A DNA stretch of 64,000 nt from Clostridium sp. OM02-18AC (GTDB lineage: Bacteria > Bacillota > Clostridia > Lachnospirales > Lachnospiraceae), in the NCBI RefSeq assembly GCF_003481825.1, contig NZ_QULW01000013.1, positions 1 to 64,000 on the forward strand, in the 5' to 3' direction. The position numbers and the translations under genes were made by a program. Shown piece after piece: positions 1-11,022 of this stretch. Numbering within the stretch: position 1 is the stretch's first letter; every line of letters starts with the position of its first letter. The notes under the pieces are model-generated. The model had not been told where the DNA came from and ran no database searches. It saw nothing but the letters and a program-made list of their open reading frames with translations.

Positions 1-43
1 GTTTTAAACACTGTTGAATCTTTGATAAAAAGGTTCCAAGATT

Positions 44-160
44 TCCGGTGCCGATGCGCTTAGGGGAAACACCCGTTCCCATCCCGAACACGACGGTTAA
101 GACTTAAGCGGCCGATGGTACTATGCTGGAGACGGCATGGGAGAGCAGGTGGGTGCCGGA
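44..160 (+). rRNA. rrf: 5S ribosomal RNA
   Basis: About 117 nt with the typical 5S pattern: terminal strands beginning TCCGGTGCCGATG and ending GTGGGTGCCGGA pair with each other, and the conserved CCCATCCCGAACACG loop lies inside. It is upstream of the 23S gene rather than after it, and no second 5S is visible after the 23S. Ends are estimated from the terminal stem and may be off by a few bases. Confidence 0.95.
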
Positions 161-178
161 ATAAAAATGAAAAAGTGC

Positions 179-207
179 TTGACAAAGCAAAGAAAACCTG
201 ATAAAAT
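179..207 (+). promoter_or_regulatory. Promoter between 5S and 23S
   Basis: A perfect -35 TTGACA (179-184), a 17-nt spacer and a -10 TAAAAT (202-207) lie directly after the 5S gene and read toward the 23S. The 23S RNA can therefore be transcribed from its own start near 214. The remaining spacer to 612 (about 400 nt) holds several short hairpins and the left arm of a 23S processing stalk, and no tRNA gene. Confidence 0.75.
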
Positions 208-421
208 ATTTACTCGCTGAGTTAATTTACCAGTGATTAGAGAGCTTAAAAGACTTTGAGTTTTCTAATGACTGATAAAACATCAGTCAGACATGTACCT
301 GTACATTGCAGTTCGAAAGCTTCGCTTTCTCACTCACGTGCAGGCACGTTATGAAAACAAAATATTCCGAAAGCTTATGAAAGCAAGCTTTCAACGCATT
401 CGAAACATTTTTGTTTTCGCA

Positions 422-448
422 ATGTACCTTGAAAACTGCATATTGAAT
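422..448 (+). other. Left arm of 23S processing stalk
   Basis: Bases 422-448 are complementary, with few mismatches, to 3660-3686 beyond the 23S 3' end. Pairing would loop out the whole pre-23S. Such leader/trailer stalks are the known substrate of RNase III-type processing enzymes. The pairing is seen in the sequence; the processing role is inferred. Confidence 0.7.
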
Positions 449-612
449 ATATCTAGAATAAATTCTTTAAGAATAATTATTCAAGACATCCGAGGTGTTA
501 CATCGCAAGATGTAACCAAACAATAACTCGTTTTAAATAACGAACCTAAGACCAGCGATACAACGCTATGTATCGTAGATAAGTAACCCGCACCCGCAGG
601 TGAACATCAATT

Positions 613-3502
<2,890 letters not shown>

Positions 3503-3659
3503 ATATGGTTTAGGGAGCGGTTCGGACAAGACAGGAAAGGCCGTTGGAAGTTTACTTCCATAAGGACTTGAGTGGATTGGACGAAACATTGGCGAAGCTA
3601 ATGTTATGAAATAGGTCGAAGACCTATGAATAACCGCGAAAACGAAGAAAACGGATGAA

Positions 3660-3686
3660 ATTCAATATGTGGTTTTGAGGGTACAT
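3660..3686 (+). other. Right arm of 23S processing stalk
   Basis: This segment pairs with 422-448 upstream of the 23S gene. Between the 23S end and this arm, a small perfect hairpin (ATAGGTC/GACCTAT, about 3611-3627) is present. No 5S gene lies in this trailer. Confidence 0.7.
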
Positions 3687-3693
3687 AGATGAG

Positions 3694-3720
3694 AGGCTGG
3701 AAGAGATTCCAGTCTTTTTT
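3694..3720 (+). terminator. Terminator of the 23S unit
   Basis: A hairpin with arms AGGCTGG and CCAGTCT is followed directly by a run of T residues. It closes the rRNA transcription unit. Confidence 0.8.
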
Positions 3721-3833
3721 TGTTATGAAGAACAATCGGCGAAAATTCCTCAGTTTTGTTTCTTAGGCAGTCGGCGAAAAAGAAAGCAGTTTATGCGAAA
3801 AAACGAAGGAAAGTTTCAATATTTGAAGTATCG

Positions 3834-3862
3834 TTGACTTTTATTATTTCTTCTCTTAATAT
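3834..3862 (+). promoter_or_regulatory. Promoter of the MarR-MATE operon, with palindrome
   Basis: TTGACT (3834-3839), 17 nt, then TAATAT (3857-3862). Just upstream lies the palindrome TTCAA-TAT-TTGAA (3815-3827), a plausible operator for the MarR protein encoded downstream, which would make the operon self-regulated. The rest of the 3721-4021 gap holds nothing else I recognise. Confidence 0.55.
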
Positions 3863-4021
3863 ACTTAGGAACCGAACTATTACGAAGGCTATTACAACTA
3901 TCAGAAGCGGAAACGCAACAATTGGTGAAGCAATAAGGTATTGACGAAAAGAAACTACGGACAAACAAAAGTCTGCAAAGGCGGAGTCAGAAACAAAGGC
4001 AGAAAGGTGTGACATGGATTT

Positions 4022-4459
4022 ATGGAAACAGGAAAAATGATCAACTGTATTTCGAACCGGCTTCGGAACCGCTCGCAGGAAGTACATACGCAGCTGGGCA
4101 TCGGAAGTGCGCAGGGGAAAATCCTGAACTATGTTCTGGTTGAGTCAGAGGCACATTCCGTATATCAAAAAGATCTGGAGCGGGAATTTGGTCTGCGACC
4201 ATCTACGGTAACGGAAATGCTGAATGCATTGGAGCAGAAAAAATTGATCCAGCGGGTATCGGATGAATGGGACGGACGATATAAAAAAATCGTATTTACC
4301 GAAAAAGCGAGAAGCATGAAAGACCGGATTCGGCAGGAGGTTGAGGAGACGGAGCATTTGTTATTACAGGGAATCACGGAACAGGAAAAGCAGGAATTTC
4401 TGCGTATTGCAGGAAAAATGCTTCAAAATCTGGAGGCAGAAAGGACGAATGAAAAATGA
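4022..4459 (+). CDS. MarR family transcriptional regulator
   Basis: A 145-aa winged-helix protein of usual MarR length. The middle shows the MarR DNA-binding pattern: DLEREFGLRPSTVTEML (recognition helix) followed by a beta-wing with DGRYKKIVFTEKA. Helical termini would form the dimer interface. The stop codon overlaps the start of the MATE exporter (ATGA), so the two are co-translated and this protein most likely controls the efflux gene in response to a ligand. The start is uncertain. ATG 4022 has a distant ribosome site; ATG 4037 overlaps the stop of a tiny upstream frame (4014-4040) and could be translationally coupled. Family assignment is firm; the ligand is unknown. Confidence 0.9.
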   Translation: METGKMINCISNRLRNRSQEVHTQLGIGSAQGKILNYVLVESEAHSVYQKDLEREFGLRPSTVTEMLNALEQKKLIQRVSDEWDGRYKKIVFTEKARSMKDRIRQEVEETEHLLLQGITEQEKQEFLRIAGKMLQNLEAERTNEK

Positions 4460-5799
4460 ATGCAAATGAGAATGCGGAAAATGAATTAATGGCCCGGATG
4501 AAGGTTTCTAAGGCAGTTGCGACGATGGCGATCCCAAGTGTGATCAGCAGCCTGGTTACGGTTGTTTATAATATGGCGGATACCTTTTTTGTTGGTCAGA
4601 CGGGAGATCCGCTTCAGGTTGCTGCAGTCAGTCTTACGAATCCCATCTTTATTTTATTTATGGCGGTTGCGAATATGTTTGGCATGGGCGGCAGCGCTGT
4701 GGCATCTATGGCACTTGGAGAGCAGAATCAGAAGCGTATGAAACAGGTTTCTGCATTTATCACGTATGCGTCATTGGCGGTTGGGATTCTCTTTGCACTT
4801 GTGTTAGTGGGATTTATGCAGCCAATCCTGAGTATTTTTGGCGCAAATGAAGAAACTTATGCGCTGGCACGCGGATATGTTTTTCATATTTCTTATGGAG
4901 CACCGTTTATCATCTGGTCTGCAGCAGCCAGCTTTGTAGTGCGTTCTGAGGGCGCCAGCAAAGAGGCGATGATCGGCAGCATGATCGGTACCATTGCCAA
5001 TATTGTTCTGGATCCGGTTCTGATCAGTGGATTTCATCTCGGTGCAGCTGGTGCAGCAGTTGCTACTACTTTGGGAAATATACTGGCGAGCCTGTATTAT
5101 CTCTGGTATTTCGTGAAAAAAAGTAATAATTTTTCTATTGGGATCCGTAATTTCACATGTCGGTACGGTATTTTCAGCGGCATTTGTTCCTGCGGTCTCC
5201 CAACCGCTATTTTTTCAACTTTAATGAGCGTTTCCACAATTGTATTAAATCAGATTTTAGTCGCATATGGAAATGCACCGGTAGCGGCAATCGGAATCGT
5301 ATTCAAGGCAAATATGTTTATCACATTTCTGCAGATGGGACTTGCAAACGGAGTGCAGCCCCTGCTTGGTTATAATTTTGGATCCGGCGATAAAAAACGT
5401 TTTCAGGACATTGCGGCATACACAAAAAAATGCTGTATCGTGATTGGAATTCTGGCGACACTTCTGTTCTTTGTATTCCGCAGACAGATTATCGGCTTGT
5501 TTATCCAGGATGAGGAAGTCATCATGTATGGTGTCAGAATGCTGATTGCATACATGCTTTCTGGGCCTGTCATCGGAATCCTTTTTATGAATATGAACTG
5601 TATGCAGTCTGTAGGAAAAGCGTTTTGGGCGACTATTTTATCGGTGCTTCGTCAGGGGGTACTTCTGATCCCGCTTTTATTTCTGCTAAATGCGCTTGGT
5701 GGTTTAACCGGCGTTATTTACGGGCAGGCACTGACGGATTATATTGCAGTCATTTTATCGGTTTTGATGTGGAGAAAATGCATTGCGCAGTTGCCGTAG
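4456..5799 (+). CDS. MATE family multidrug efflux transporter
   Basis: A 447-aa integral membrane protein with about 12 hydrophobic segments. The N-terminal MATE pattern is clear (MADTFFVGQTGDPLQVAAVS, then NMFGMGGSAVASMALGE), with a matching second half containing QPLLGYNFGSGD. MATE proteins export cationic drugs and metabolites by sodium or proton antiport. The gene starts 4 nt before the end of marR, so the pair forms an operon. Length and topology are normal and the frame is intact. The substrate cannot be told from the sequence. Confidence 0.93.
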   Translation: MNANENAENELMARMKVSKAVATMAIPSVISSLVTVVYNMADTFFVGQTGDPLQVAAVSLTNPIFILFMAVANMFGMGGSAVASMALGEQNQKRMKQVSAFITYASLAVGILFALVLVGFMQPILSIFGANEETYALARGYVFHISYGAPFIIWSAAASFVVRSEGASKEAMIGSMIGTIANIVLDPVLISGFHLGAAGAAVATTLGNILASLYYLWYFVKKSNNFSIGIRNFTCRYGIFSGICSCGLPTAIFSTLMSVSTIVLNQILVAYGNAPVAAIGIVFKANMFITFLQMGLANGVQPLLGYNFGSGDKKRFQDIAAYTKKCCIVIGILATLLFFVFRRQIIGLFIQDEEVIMYGVRMLIAYMLSGPVIGILFMNMNCMQSVGKAFWATILSVLRQGVLLIPLLFLLNALGGLTGVIYGQALTDYIAVILSVLMWRKCIAQLP

Positions 5800-5972
5800 A
5801 ATCATAAATCATTACTTTCTTCCATAGAATTCTGCAAGAAAATCTTAAATCAATGTAAGGGAAAACCTACTTGAACCAAATGGATTCCGTGCTATGATAA
5901 TGGGGTGAAAATGGCAAGTCGAAATATTTTGCTGTTTATGACATGGATTGACAGAGATTGGAGGCAGAAAAT

Positions 5973-7709
5973 TTGAGAAAAATATGGAAGTATTGTATCT
6001 CGTTATGCTGTATGGCTGCGGTATTTGCCGGGGCCGGCAGCGTAACAGCAATGGCAGAGACTGCGGATACAGCTGCGGCGGAAACTCAGGCAGAAAGTCA
6101 GGCGGCAAAGCCTGCACCGGCAGAATTTGCCCATATAACAAGCTGCGAAGTGACAGGTGGCAATCAGGTAAGCATCAAAGGTCAGATGGAAGGAAGCTGG
6201 TCGGATCCGGCATACTATGATAATTATCTGTATCTTTTTGAAATGAAACCGTATCAGAGGGATTTAAAAGGCCGGACGGATTACGCTGCATGGATCACAA
6301 AGGGAGACGAATTATCGTTTCAGCTTCCGCTGAATCATGGAACGCAGGAAGACAGACTGTATTCCAGTTTTGTTGTAGCTGTCTATGATGGAAGTGAATA
6401 TACCATTGTCAGTAATGAGGCTTATGTGGCAAATCCGGAAAGTGTTGCAAAATACACAGATCCGTATAAGACTGCGCAGACAAAAAAGGGACTTCTGATC
6501 CAGACGACACCGGCTATGCTTTCGGATGCGTTTTCCCTTGGCGTAAACCATGTGATCGTCAATATTCCGTTCAACCACATTTTGGGCAGCGGAATTGATT
6601 ATGAGTATGATGGGAAAACTTACCATTTTAATAAAGATGTGCTTGCCGTATACGATGACACCATTAAGAGAATGTCGGAAAAAGATATGACCGTTACGGC
6701 GGTTATCTTAAATGGCTGGAACGACAGCACGCCGCAGTTGTATTATCCGGGGGTTACAAAGCAGCCGGCTTCCGTTGCAAACTATTATGGTTTTCATGTT
6801 GCGACGGAGGAAGGATATGAGTCCTTGCGTGCGATTGCTGCATTTTTGGCAGACCGTTACGGAAGCAAATCTTCTCCATATGGGAGAGTGTCCAACTGGG
6901 TCATCGGCAATGAGATTAATAATCAGCTTTGGAACTATATGGGACCTATGAGTCTGGAAAGCTATATCAATGAATATCAGCGGGCATTCCGCGTGTTCTA
7001 CACAGCAATCCGCAGTACCAGCCAGAGCAGCCGTGTCTTCTTCTCAACGGATTATAACTGGATGCACGAAGCGGATGGCTCGTTGACATATAATGCCAAA
7101 GATCTGCTGGATACATTTAATAACCAGATGATCCCGGGCGGTTCCATGGACTGGGGATTAGCATATCATCCGTACTCGATTCCGTTAACGGAACCGGAAT
7201 TCTGGAATGACCGCGAAACCGGACTGATCAAGGATGATGCGTCTTCACCGGTTGTAAATATGCTGAATTTAAGCGTTCTGACAGATTATCTGCAGCAGGC
7301 CCAGTTCCGTACCCGTTCTGGTGAAGTACGCCATGTGATTCTTTCTGAACAGGGCTTTACATCCACCAGTGCAACGCGTGGCACGACAGAAGACCTGCAG
7401 GCAGCAGCCATTGCTTATGCATATTACATTGCCGACAGCAATCCGTATATCGATGCATTTATCATGAGCCGTCAGGTTGATGCGCCTTCTGAGATGGCAG
7501 CATCCCAGGCGTTTGGTTTGTGGCATTGCGATACCAGCAAGACCAATGATATCGTAGCAACGATGCAGAAGCCGTCCTGGCTGGTATATAAAAATATCGA
7601 CAACAAGGCATCCACCCTGGAGACCACAGAGAAATACAAAGCACTGATCGGAATCAGCAAATGGAGTGATGTGGTTCCGAACTTCCGTTGGAAGAGTCTT
7701 GAAAAGTAG
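5973..7709 (+). CDS. Secreted DUF5722-like protein with glycoside hydrolase fold features
   Basis: About 578 aa. I choose TTG 5973 because GGAGG sits 8 nt before it and the resulting N-terminus (RKIWKY, a hydrophobic stretch, then TAMAE) is a clean signal peptide. An in-frame TTG at 5958 has no ribosome site. After an Ala/Glu-rich linker and a beta-rich region, residues from about 170 look like a TIM-barrel hydrolase. WVIGNEIN places Glu 314 as a candidate acid/base, and VILSEQGFTS places Glu 459 as a candidate nucleophile, as in clan GH-A enzymes. I believe this is the DUF5722 family, but the substrate is unknown. The gene stands alone and ends before a hairpin. Confidence 0.65.
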   Translation: MRKIWKYCISLCCMAAVFAGAGSVTAMAETADTAAAETQAESQAAKPAPAEFAHITSCEVTGGNQVSIKGQMEGSWSDPAYYDNYLYLFEMKPYQRDLKGRTDYAAWITKGDELSFQLPLNHGTQEDRLYSSFVVAVYDGSEYTIVSNEAYVANPESVAKYTDPYKTAQTKKGLLIQTTPAMLSDAFSLGVNHVIVNIPFNHILGSGIDYEYDGKTYHFNKDVLAVYDDTIKRMSEKDMTVTAVILNGWNDSTPQLYYPGVTKQPASVANYYGFHVATEEGYESLRAIAAFLADRYGSKSSPYGRVSNWVIGNEINNQLWNYMGPMSLESYINEYQRAFRVFYTAIRSTSQSSRVFFSTDYNWMHEADGSLTYNAKDLLDTFNNQMIPGGSMDWGLAYHPYSIPLTEPEFWNDRETGLIKDDASSPVVNMLNLSVLTDYLQQAQFRTRSGEVRHVILSEQGFTSTSATRGTTEDLQAAAIAYAYYIADSNPYIDAFIMSRQVDAPSEMAASQAFGLWHCDTSKTNDIVATMQKPSWLVYKNIDNKASTLETTEKYKALIGISKWSDVVPNFRWKSLEK

Positions 7710-7779
7710 ATTTTCATACGAGTGAGGATTTTGCTGTAAGCAAAAACAGAATGAATAAACGAACAGAATCGTGGCAAAC

Positions 7780-7831
7780 TAAGAAAGCACCGGAGTTCCT
7801 CCTGAAAGGATAGGAACCTAGTGCTTTCTTA
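7780..7831 (+). terminator. Hairpin terminator after the DUF5722-like gene
   Basis: A long inverted repeat (TAAGAAAGCAC with GTGCTTTCTTA, plus an inner GTTCCT/AGGAAC stem). The T-run after it is short, so termination may be incomplete. The gap to the tRNA promoter (7832-7976) is AT-rich with nothing else recognised. Confidence 0.6.
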
Positions 7832-7976
7832 TTTCGCAGGAAACCGCGCCTCAGTGAAGAAGTATGCCAAGGTATATTCTTTTTATACCAGGTAAATTAA
7901 AAAATGTGTCTTTTGAAGTGAAAATGAACGTGTTACTCAAGCAAATAAAAATTTTAAAAATTTTGAAACAAATTGC

Positions 7977-8005
7977 TTGACAAAAAAGCACCCATATCAT
8001 ATAAT
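7977..8005 (+). promoter_or_regulatory. Consensus promoter of the tRNA cluster
   Basis: A perfect TTGACA (7977-7982), exactly 17 nt, and a perfect TATAAT (8000-8005), as expected for a strong stable-RNA promoter. Transcription should begin near 8012 and read through three tRNAs to the terminator at 8328. Confidence 0.9.
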
Positions 8006-8035
8006 ACCTTTGTTGCCTGTCAACGAGCAGCGTAT

Positions 8036-8108
8036 TCCTCGATAGCTCAGTCGGTAGAGCACGCGGCTGTTAACCGCGCTGTCGTAGGTTCAAGTCCTAC
8101 TCGGGGAG
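8036..8108 (+). tRNA. tRNA-Asn (GTT)
   Basis: A 73-nt cloverleaf. The acceptor arms TCCTCGA and TCGGGGA pair, the anticodon loop CTGTTAA gives GTT, and the T-loop GTTCAAGTC is standard. CCA is not encoded. Confidence 0.96.
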
Positions 8109-8147
8109 CTCACATAGCTTCTATGTGTTAATGAATTTCATATAAGA

Positions 8148-8219
8148 GGCCCCATGGTCAAGCGGTTAAGACATCGCCCTTTCACGGCGGTAACACGAGT
8201 TCGAATCTCGTTGGGGTCA
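8148..8219 (+). tRNA. tRNA-Glu (TTC)
   Basis: A 72-nt cloverleaf. The acceptor arms GGCCCCA and TGGGGTC pair, the anticodon loop CTTTCAC gives TTC, and the T-arm is ACGAG-TTCGAAT-CTCGT. CCA is not encoded. Confidence 0.96.
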
Positions 8220-8252
8220 TTTATCAGAGAAATCTGATAAGCAATTAAATAT

Positions 8253-8323
8253 GGCGACATAGCCAAGTGGTAAGGCGTGGGTCTGCAACACCCTGATCAC
8301 CAGTTCAAATCTGGTTGTCGCCT
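8253..8323 (+). tRNA. tRNA-Cys (GCA)
   Basis: A 71-nt cloverleaf. The acceptor arms GGCGACA and TGTCGCC pair, the anticodon GCA lies at 8285-8287, and the T-loop is GTTCAAATC. CCA is not encoded. It is the third member of the Asn-Glu-Cys transcript. Confidence 0.96.
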
Positions 8324-8327
8324 CTGA

Positions 8328-8357
8328 GGAATCATCGAAAGATGGTTCCTTTTTTTG
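8328..8357 (+). terminator. Terminator of the tRNA cluster
   Basis: Stem AGGAATCATC / GATGGTTCCT with a 3-nt loop and a run of seven further T residues. Confidence 0.9.
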
Positions 8358-8399
8358 TCTGGAAAAGCCAGTAAAAATCAAGGCTTCCGGGGTTTTTGC

Positions 8400-9302
8400 T
8401 TACTCAAAAAAGTGTTTGCGTAACTTTTCATGCATTTCACCATAGTCATAATCTTGGATAAACTCAAGCACTTTCCTGACGGCCGGCGCTAGATCATGCG
8501 CGTTCCGGACACATGCACCGATCACGCGCTCTTCTGCCGGGACGATGGGCAGCATTTTCACTTCATCCTCAAAGCCGTACATGGTCAAAAGAGGCATGAT
8601 CGCAAAGCCAAAACCAGCTTTGACCATCTCAATCGTTGTTTTATCATCGACTACGTGGCATACGGTGCGGATGTCGAGATTCAGCTTGTCTATGATGCGT
8701 CTGGCATCTGCATCGCAGGATTCACGCTGCATGACAAAGCGCTCGTTTGCAAGGCTTTCAAGGGAAATTCCGGTGTCTGACGCGGTTATCGTTCCTTTGC
8801 GCAAAATACAGATCAGCGGATCGGCGAAAATACGGTAAAAAGGAAAATGTGGATTTACTGTCTGGGACAGGAAACCGATGTCAACCACTCCGGTTTTTAG
8901 CCAGTCAATGATATTCTCATAGGAGCCTTGGTAGATCTCGAAGGTGATATTGGGATACTGCGCTTTGAAACCATAGATCAGATCGGACAGATATTTGCAC
9001 ATCGAATTGAAAATGCCAAGGCGGACATGTCCTTTCTTCAGACCGTTCAGATCGGACAGATACTGAAGGAGCATATCTTCTTTTTGGATCAGGGAGGAAA
9101 TCAGGGGCAGGACCTGTTCGCCGGAGGTGGTCAGGACAACGCCGCGCCGGTTCCGGATAAACAGGGAGACTCCGAATTCCTGTTCCATCTGCTTTACAAT
9201 GTGACTGACGGCAGGTGGTGTAACGTTGTGAAGTTCCGCTGCTTTTTGAAAGCTGCTGTATTGTACGATCGTGAGAAATATACGGTAATTAAATGTGTCC
9301 AT
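8400..9302 (-). CDS. LysR family transcriptional regulator
   Basis: A 300-aa protein of usual LysR length. The N-terminal winged HTH (residues 1-65) includes FQKAAELHNVTPPAVSHIVK and the dimer helix. The rest is the two-lobed effector domain, with VRLGIFNS opening the first subdomain. It is read away from the sodium symporter gene at 9442. That divergent layout is usual for a LysR protein controlling its neighbour, so an amino acid-like effector is a reasonable guess. In the shared gap, TAAAGT (9347-9352) and ACTTTA (9365-9370) form an inverted repeat that could be the operator. An AAGGACG ribosome site precedes the ATG. Confidence 0.92.
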   Translation of the reverse strand: MDTFNYRIFLTIVQYSSFQKAAELHNVTPPAVSHIVKQMEQEFGVSLFIRNRRGVVLTTSGEQVLPLISSLIQKEDMLLQYLSDLNGLKKGHVRLGIFNSMCKYLSDLIYGFKAQYPNITFEIYQGSYENIIDWLKTGVVDIGFLSQTVNPHFPFYRIFADPLICILRKGTITASDTGISLESLANERFVMQRESCDADARRIIDKLNLDIRTVCHVVDDKTTIEMVKAGFGFAIMPLLTMYGFEDEVKMLPIVPAEERVIGACVRNAHDLAPAVRKVLEFIQDYDYGEMHEKLRKHFFE

Positions 9303-9441
9303 GCTTTCGTCCTTTTGTCCTTGTTACAATATAAAATGAAAATAATTAAAGTATAAGATAAATAACTTTATATTTATTTATTATAATTTTAGTAATATGA
9401 TGTGGCTATGTCAAGTGAAGGGATGAAATGAGTGGGATACA

Positions 9442-10833
9442 ATGAAGAAAAAAAGTAGTTTTACAGGGCAGCTGGGGTTTGTTTTCGCGGCAGCAGGAAG
9501 CGCAGTTGGTGTTGGTAATCTCTGGCGCTTTCCTTTTTTGGCGGCGAAGGATGGTGGTGGTGTTTTTCTGCTGATCTATCTGGTCCTGATCTTTACGGTT
9601 GGTTTTGTGTTGTTGACCACGGATATTGCTATCGGCCGCAGAACTGGTAAAAGTGCGATCTATGCCTATACAAGCATGAATCAGAAATGGAAATTTCTCG
9701 GTGTGATCACTTTTTTTGTACCTGTTCTGATCATGACGTACTATGCGGTGATCGGCGGTTGGATTCTTAAATATATCCTGCTGTTTCTTAGTGGGAATGT
9801 GGAGGCTGCCGCGCAGGACAACTGTTTCACATCGTTTATTACTGCGCCGGGATCCGTGTGGTATGGGCTGATTTTCATGCTGGTGACAGCGTTTATCGTG
9901 TATCACGGTGTCGAAAAAGGAATTGAGCGAGTCTCCAAAACCATGATGCCGATGCTTTTGTTGATCGTGGTTGGAATTGCGGTGTACTCTTTAACGTTGA
10001 AAAATACGGCAGATGATGGAAGTATCCGGACGGGTATGCAGGGATTAAAGGTTTATCTGACTCCGGACTGGTCCGGGATGACGGTATCAAGATTTCTGCA
10101 GATCACACTGGATGCCATGAGTCAGCTGTTCTTCTCTTTGAGTGTATCGATGGGGATTATGATTACCTACGGTTCTTATGTAAAACCGGAGGTTGATCTG
10201 GGAAAATCCGTATCCATGATCGAACTTATGGACACTGGTGTTGCGCTACTTGCGGGAGTTATGATCATTCCGGTTGTTTATGTATTCTTTGGCGTGGATG
10301 GAATGTCTGCGGGCCCTGGCCTGATGTTCATTTCTCTGCCGAAAGTATTCTATCGTATGGGCATTACGGGAAGAATCATTGGACTTTTCTTCTTTATCCT
10401 TGCAGCATTCGCAGCGTTGACCTCCTGTATTTCCGTTCTGGAATCCATCACTGCAAACTGCATGGAGATTTTCCATACAGAGCGTAAAAAAACAACAGGA
10501 GTTCTGTCGGTTATTTATCTGGCTGCAACTGCCGTGATTGCGCTTGGATACAGCATTTTTTACGTTGAGGTCATGCTGCCAAACGGAAGCACTGGACAGC
10601 TGCTGGATATCATGGATTATATCAGCAACAGCTTTATGATGCCGTTTATTGCCTTCTTGTCAGCCATCTTTATTGGCTGGATCATGAAACCGGCCTGGAT
10701 TGTGGAAGAGATGGAACGCGGTGGAAAGAAGTTTGGGCGGAAGTGGCTTTACGTAGTGATGATCAAGTACCTAATGCCGATCATCATGCTGGTGCTGTTT
10801 TTGCAATCTACCGGTATCCTGAACCATGTTTGA
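9442..10833 (+). CDS. Sodium-dependent transporter, NSS (SNF) family
   Basis: A 463-aa membrane protein with about 11-12 hydrophobic segments. The NSS signature is at the N-terminus: GFVFAAAGSAVGVGNLWRFP, with the glycine-rich unwound TM1 that binds sodium and substrate. TM6-like and TM8-like segments follow (LFFSLSVSMGIMITYGSY; TSCISVLESI). Bacterial NSS proteins import amino acids such as tryptophan, leucine or tyrosine with sodium. The substrate is not predictable here. It is divergent from the LysR gene and appears monocistronic; no strong terminator is seen after it. Confidence 0.92.
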   Translation: MKKKSSFTGQLGFVFAAAGSAVGVGNLWRFPFLAAKDGGGVFLLIYLVLIFTVGFVLLTTDIAIGRRTGKSAIYAYTSMNQKWKFLGVITFFVPVLIMTYYAVIGGWILKYILLFLSGNVEAAAQDNCFTSFITAPGSVWYGLIFMLVTAFIVYHGVEKGIERVSKTMMPMLLLIVVGIAVYSLTLKNTADDGSIRTGMQGLKVYLTPDWSGMTVSRFLQITLDAMSQLFFSLSVSMGIMITYGSYVKPEVDLGKSVSMIELMDTGVALLAGVMIIPVVYVFFGVDGMSAGPGLMFISLPKVFYRMGITGRIIGLFFFILAAFAALTSCISVLESITANCMEIFHTERKKTTGVLSVIYLAATAVIALGYSIFYVEVMLPNGSTGQLLDIMDYISNSFMMPFIAFLSAIFIGWIMKPAWIVEEMERGGKKFGRKWLYVVMIKYLMPIIMLVLFLQSTGILNHV

Positions 10834-10951
10834 TCTATGGACTGAAAAAGCTGCCTTAAGCAGAACGTGCTGTTGCCGCTGGTGATATAGGAGTTGTCGG
10901 ATAAGTGCTTGTTCTTAATCAAAAGCAACACGTTGTGGGTACTACAATCTA

Positions 10952-10980
10952 TTGACTTTGAATCGAGCCTGTGATACGAT
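10952..10980 (+). promoter_or_regulatory. Promoter of the dehydrogenase gene
   Basis: TTGACT (10952-10957), 17-nt spacer, TACGAT (10975-10980), about 40 nt before the start codon. Confidence 0.65.
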
Positions 10981-11022
10981 TTGAAAAATAAAAATGCAGG
11001 ATGAGAACAGGAGGTCATATAG

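Noticed and set aside
293..526. Open frame in the 5S-23S spacer
   Set aside because: It lies in the pre-23S leader, overlaps the processing stalk and has no ribosome site.
3756..3944. Open frame before marR
   Set aside because: It spans the marR promoter and has a Lys-rich, non-protein-like composition.
8928..9356. 142-codon frame antisense to the LysR gene
   Set aside because: It is a shadow of a clear LysR gene, with no family resemblance and no ribosome site.
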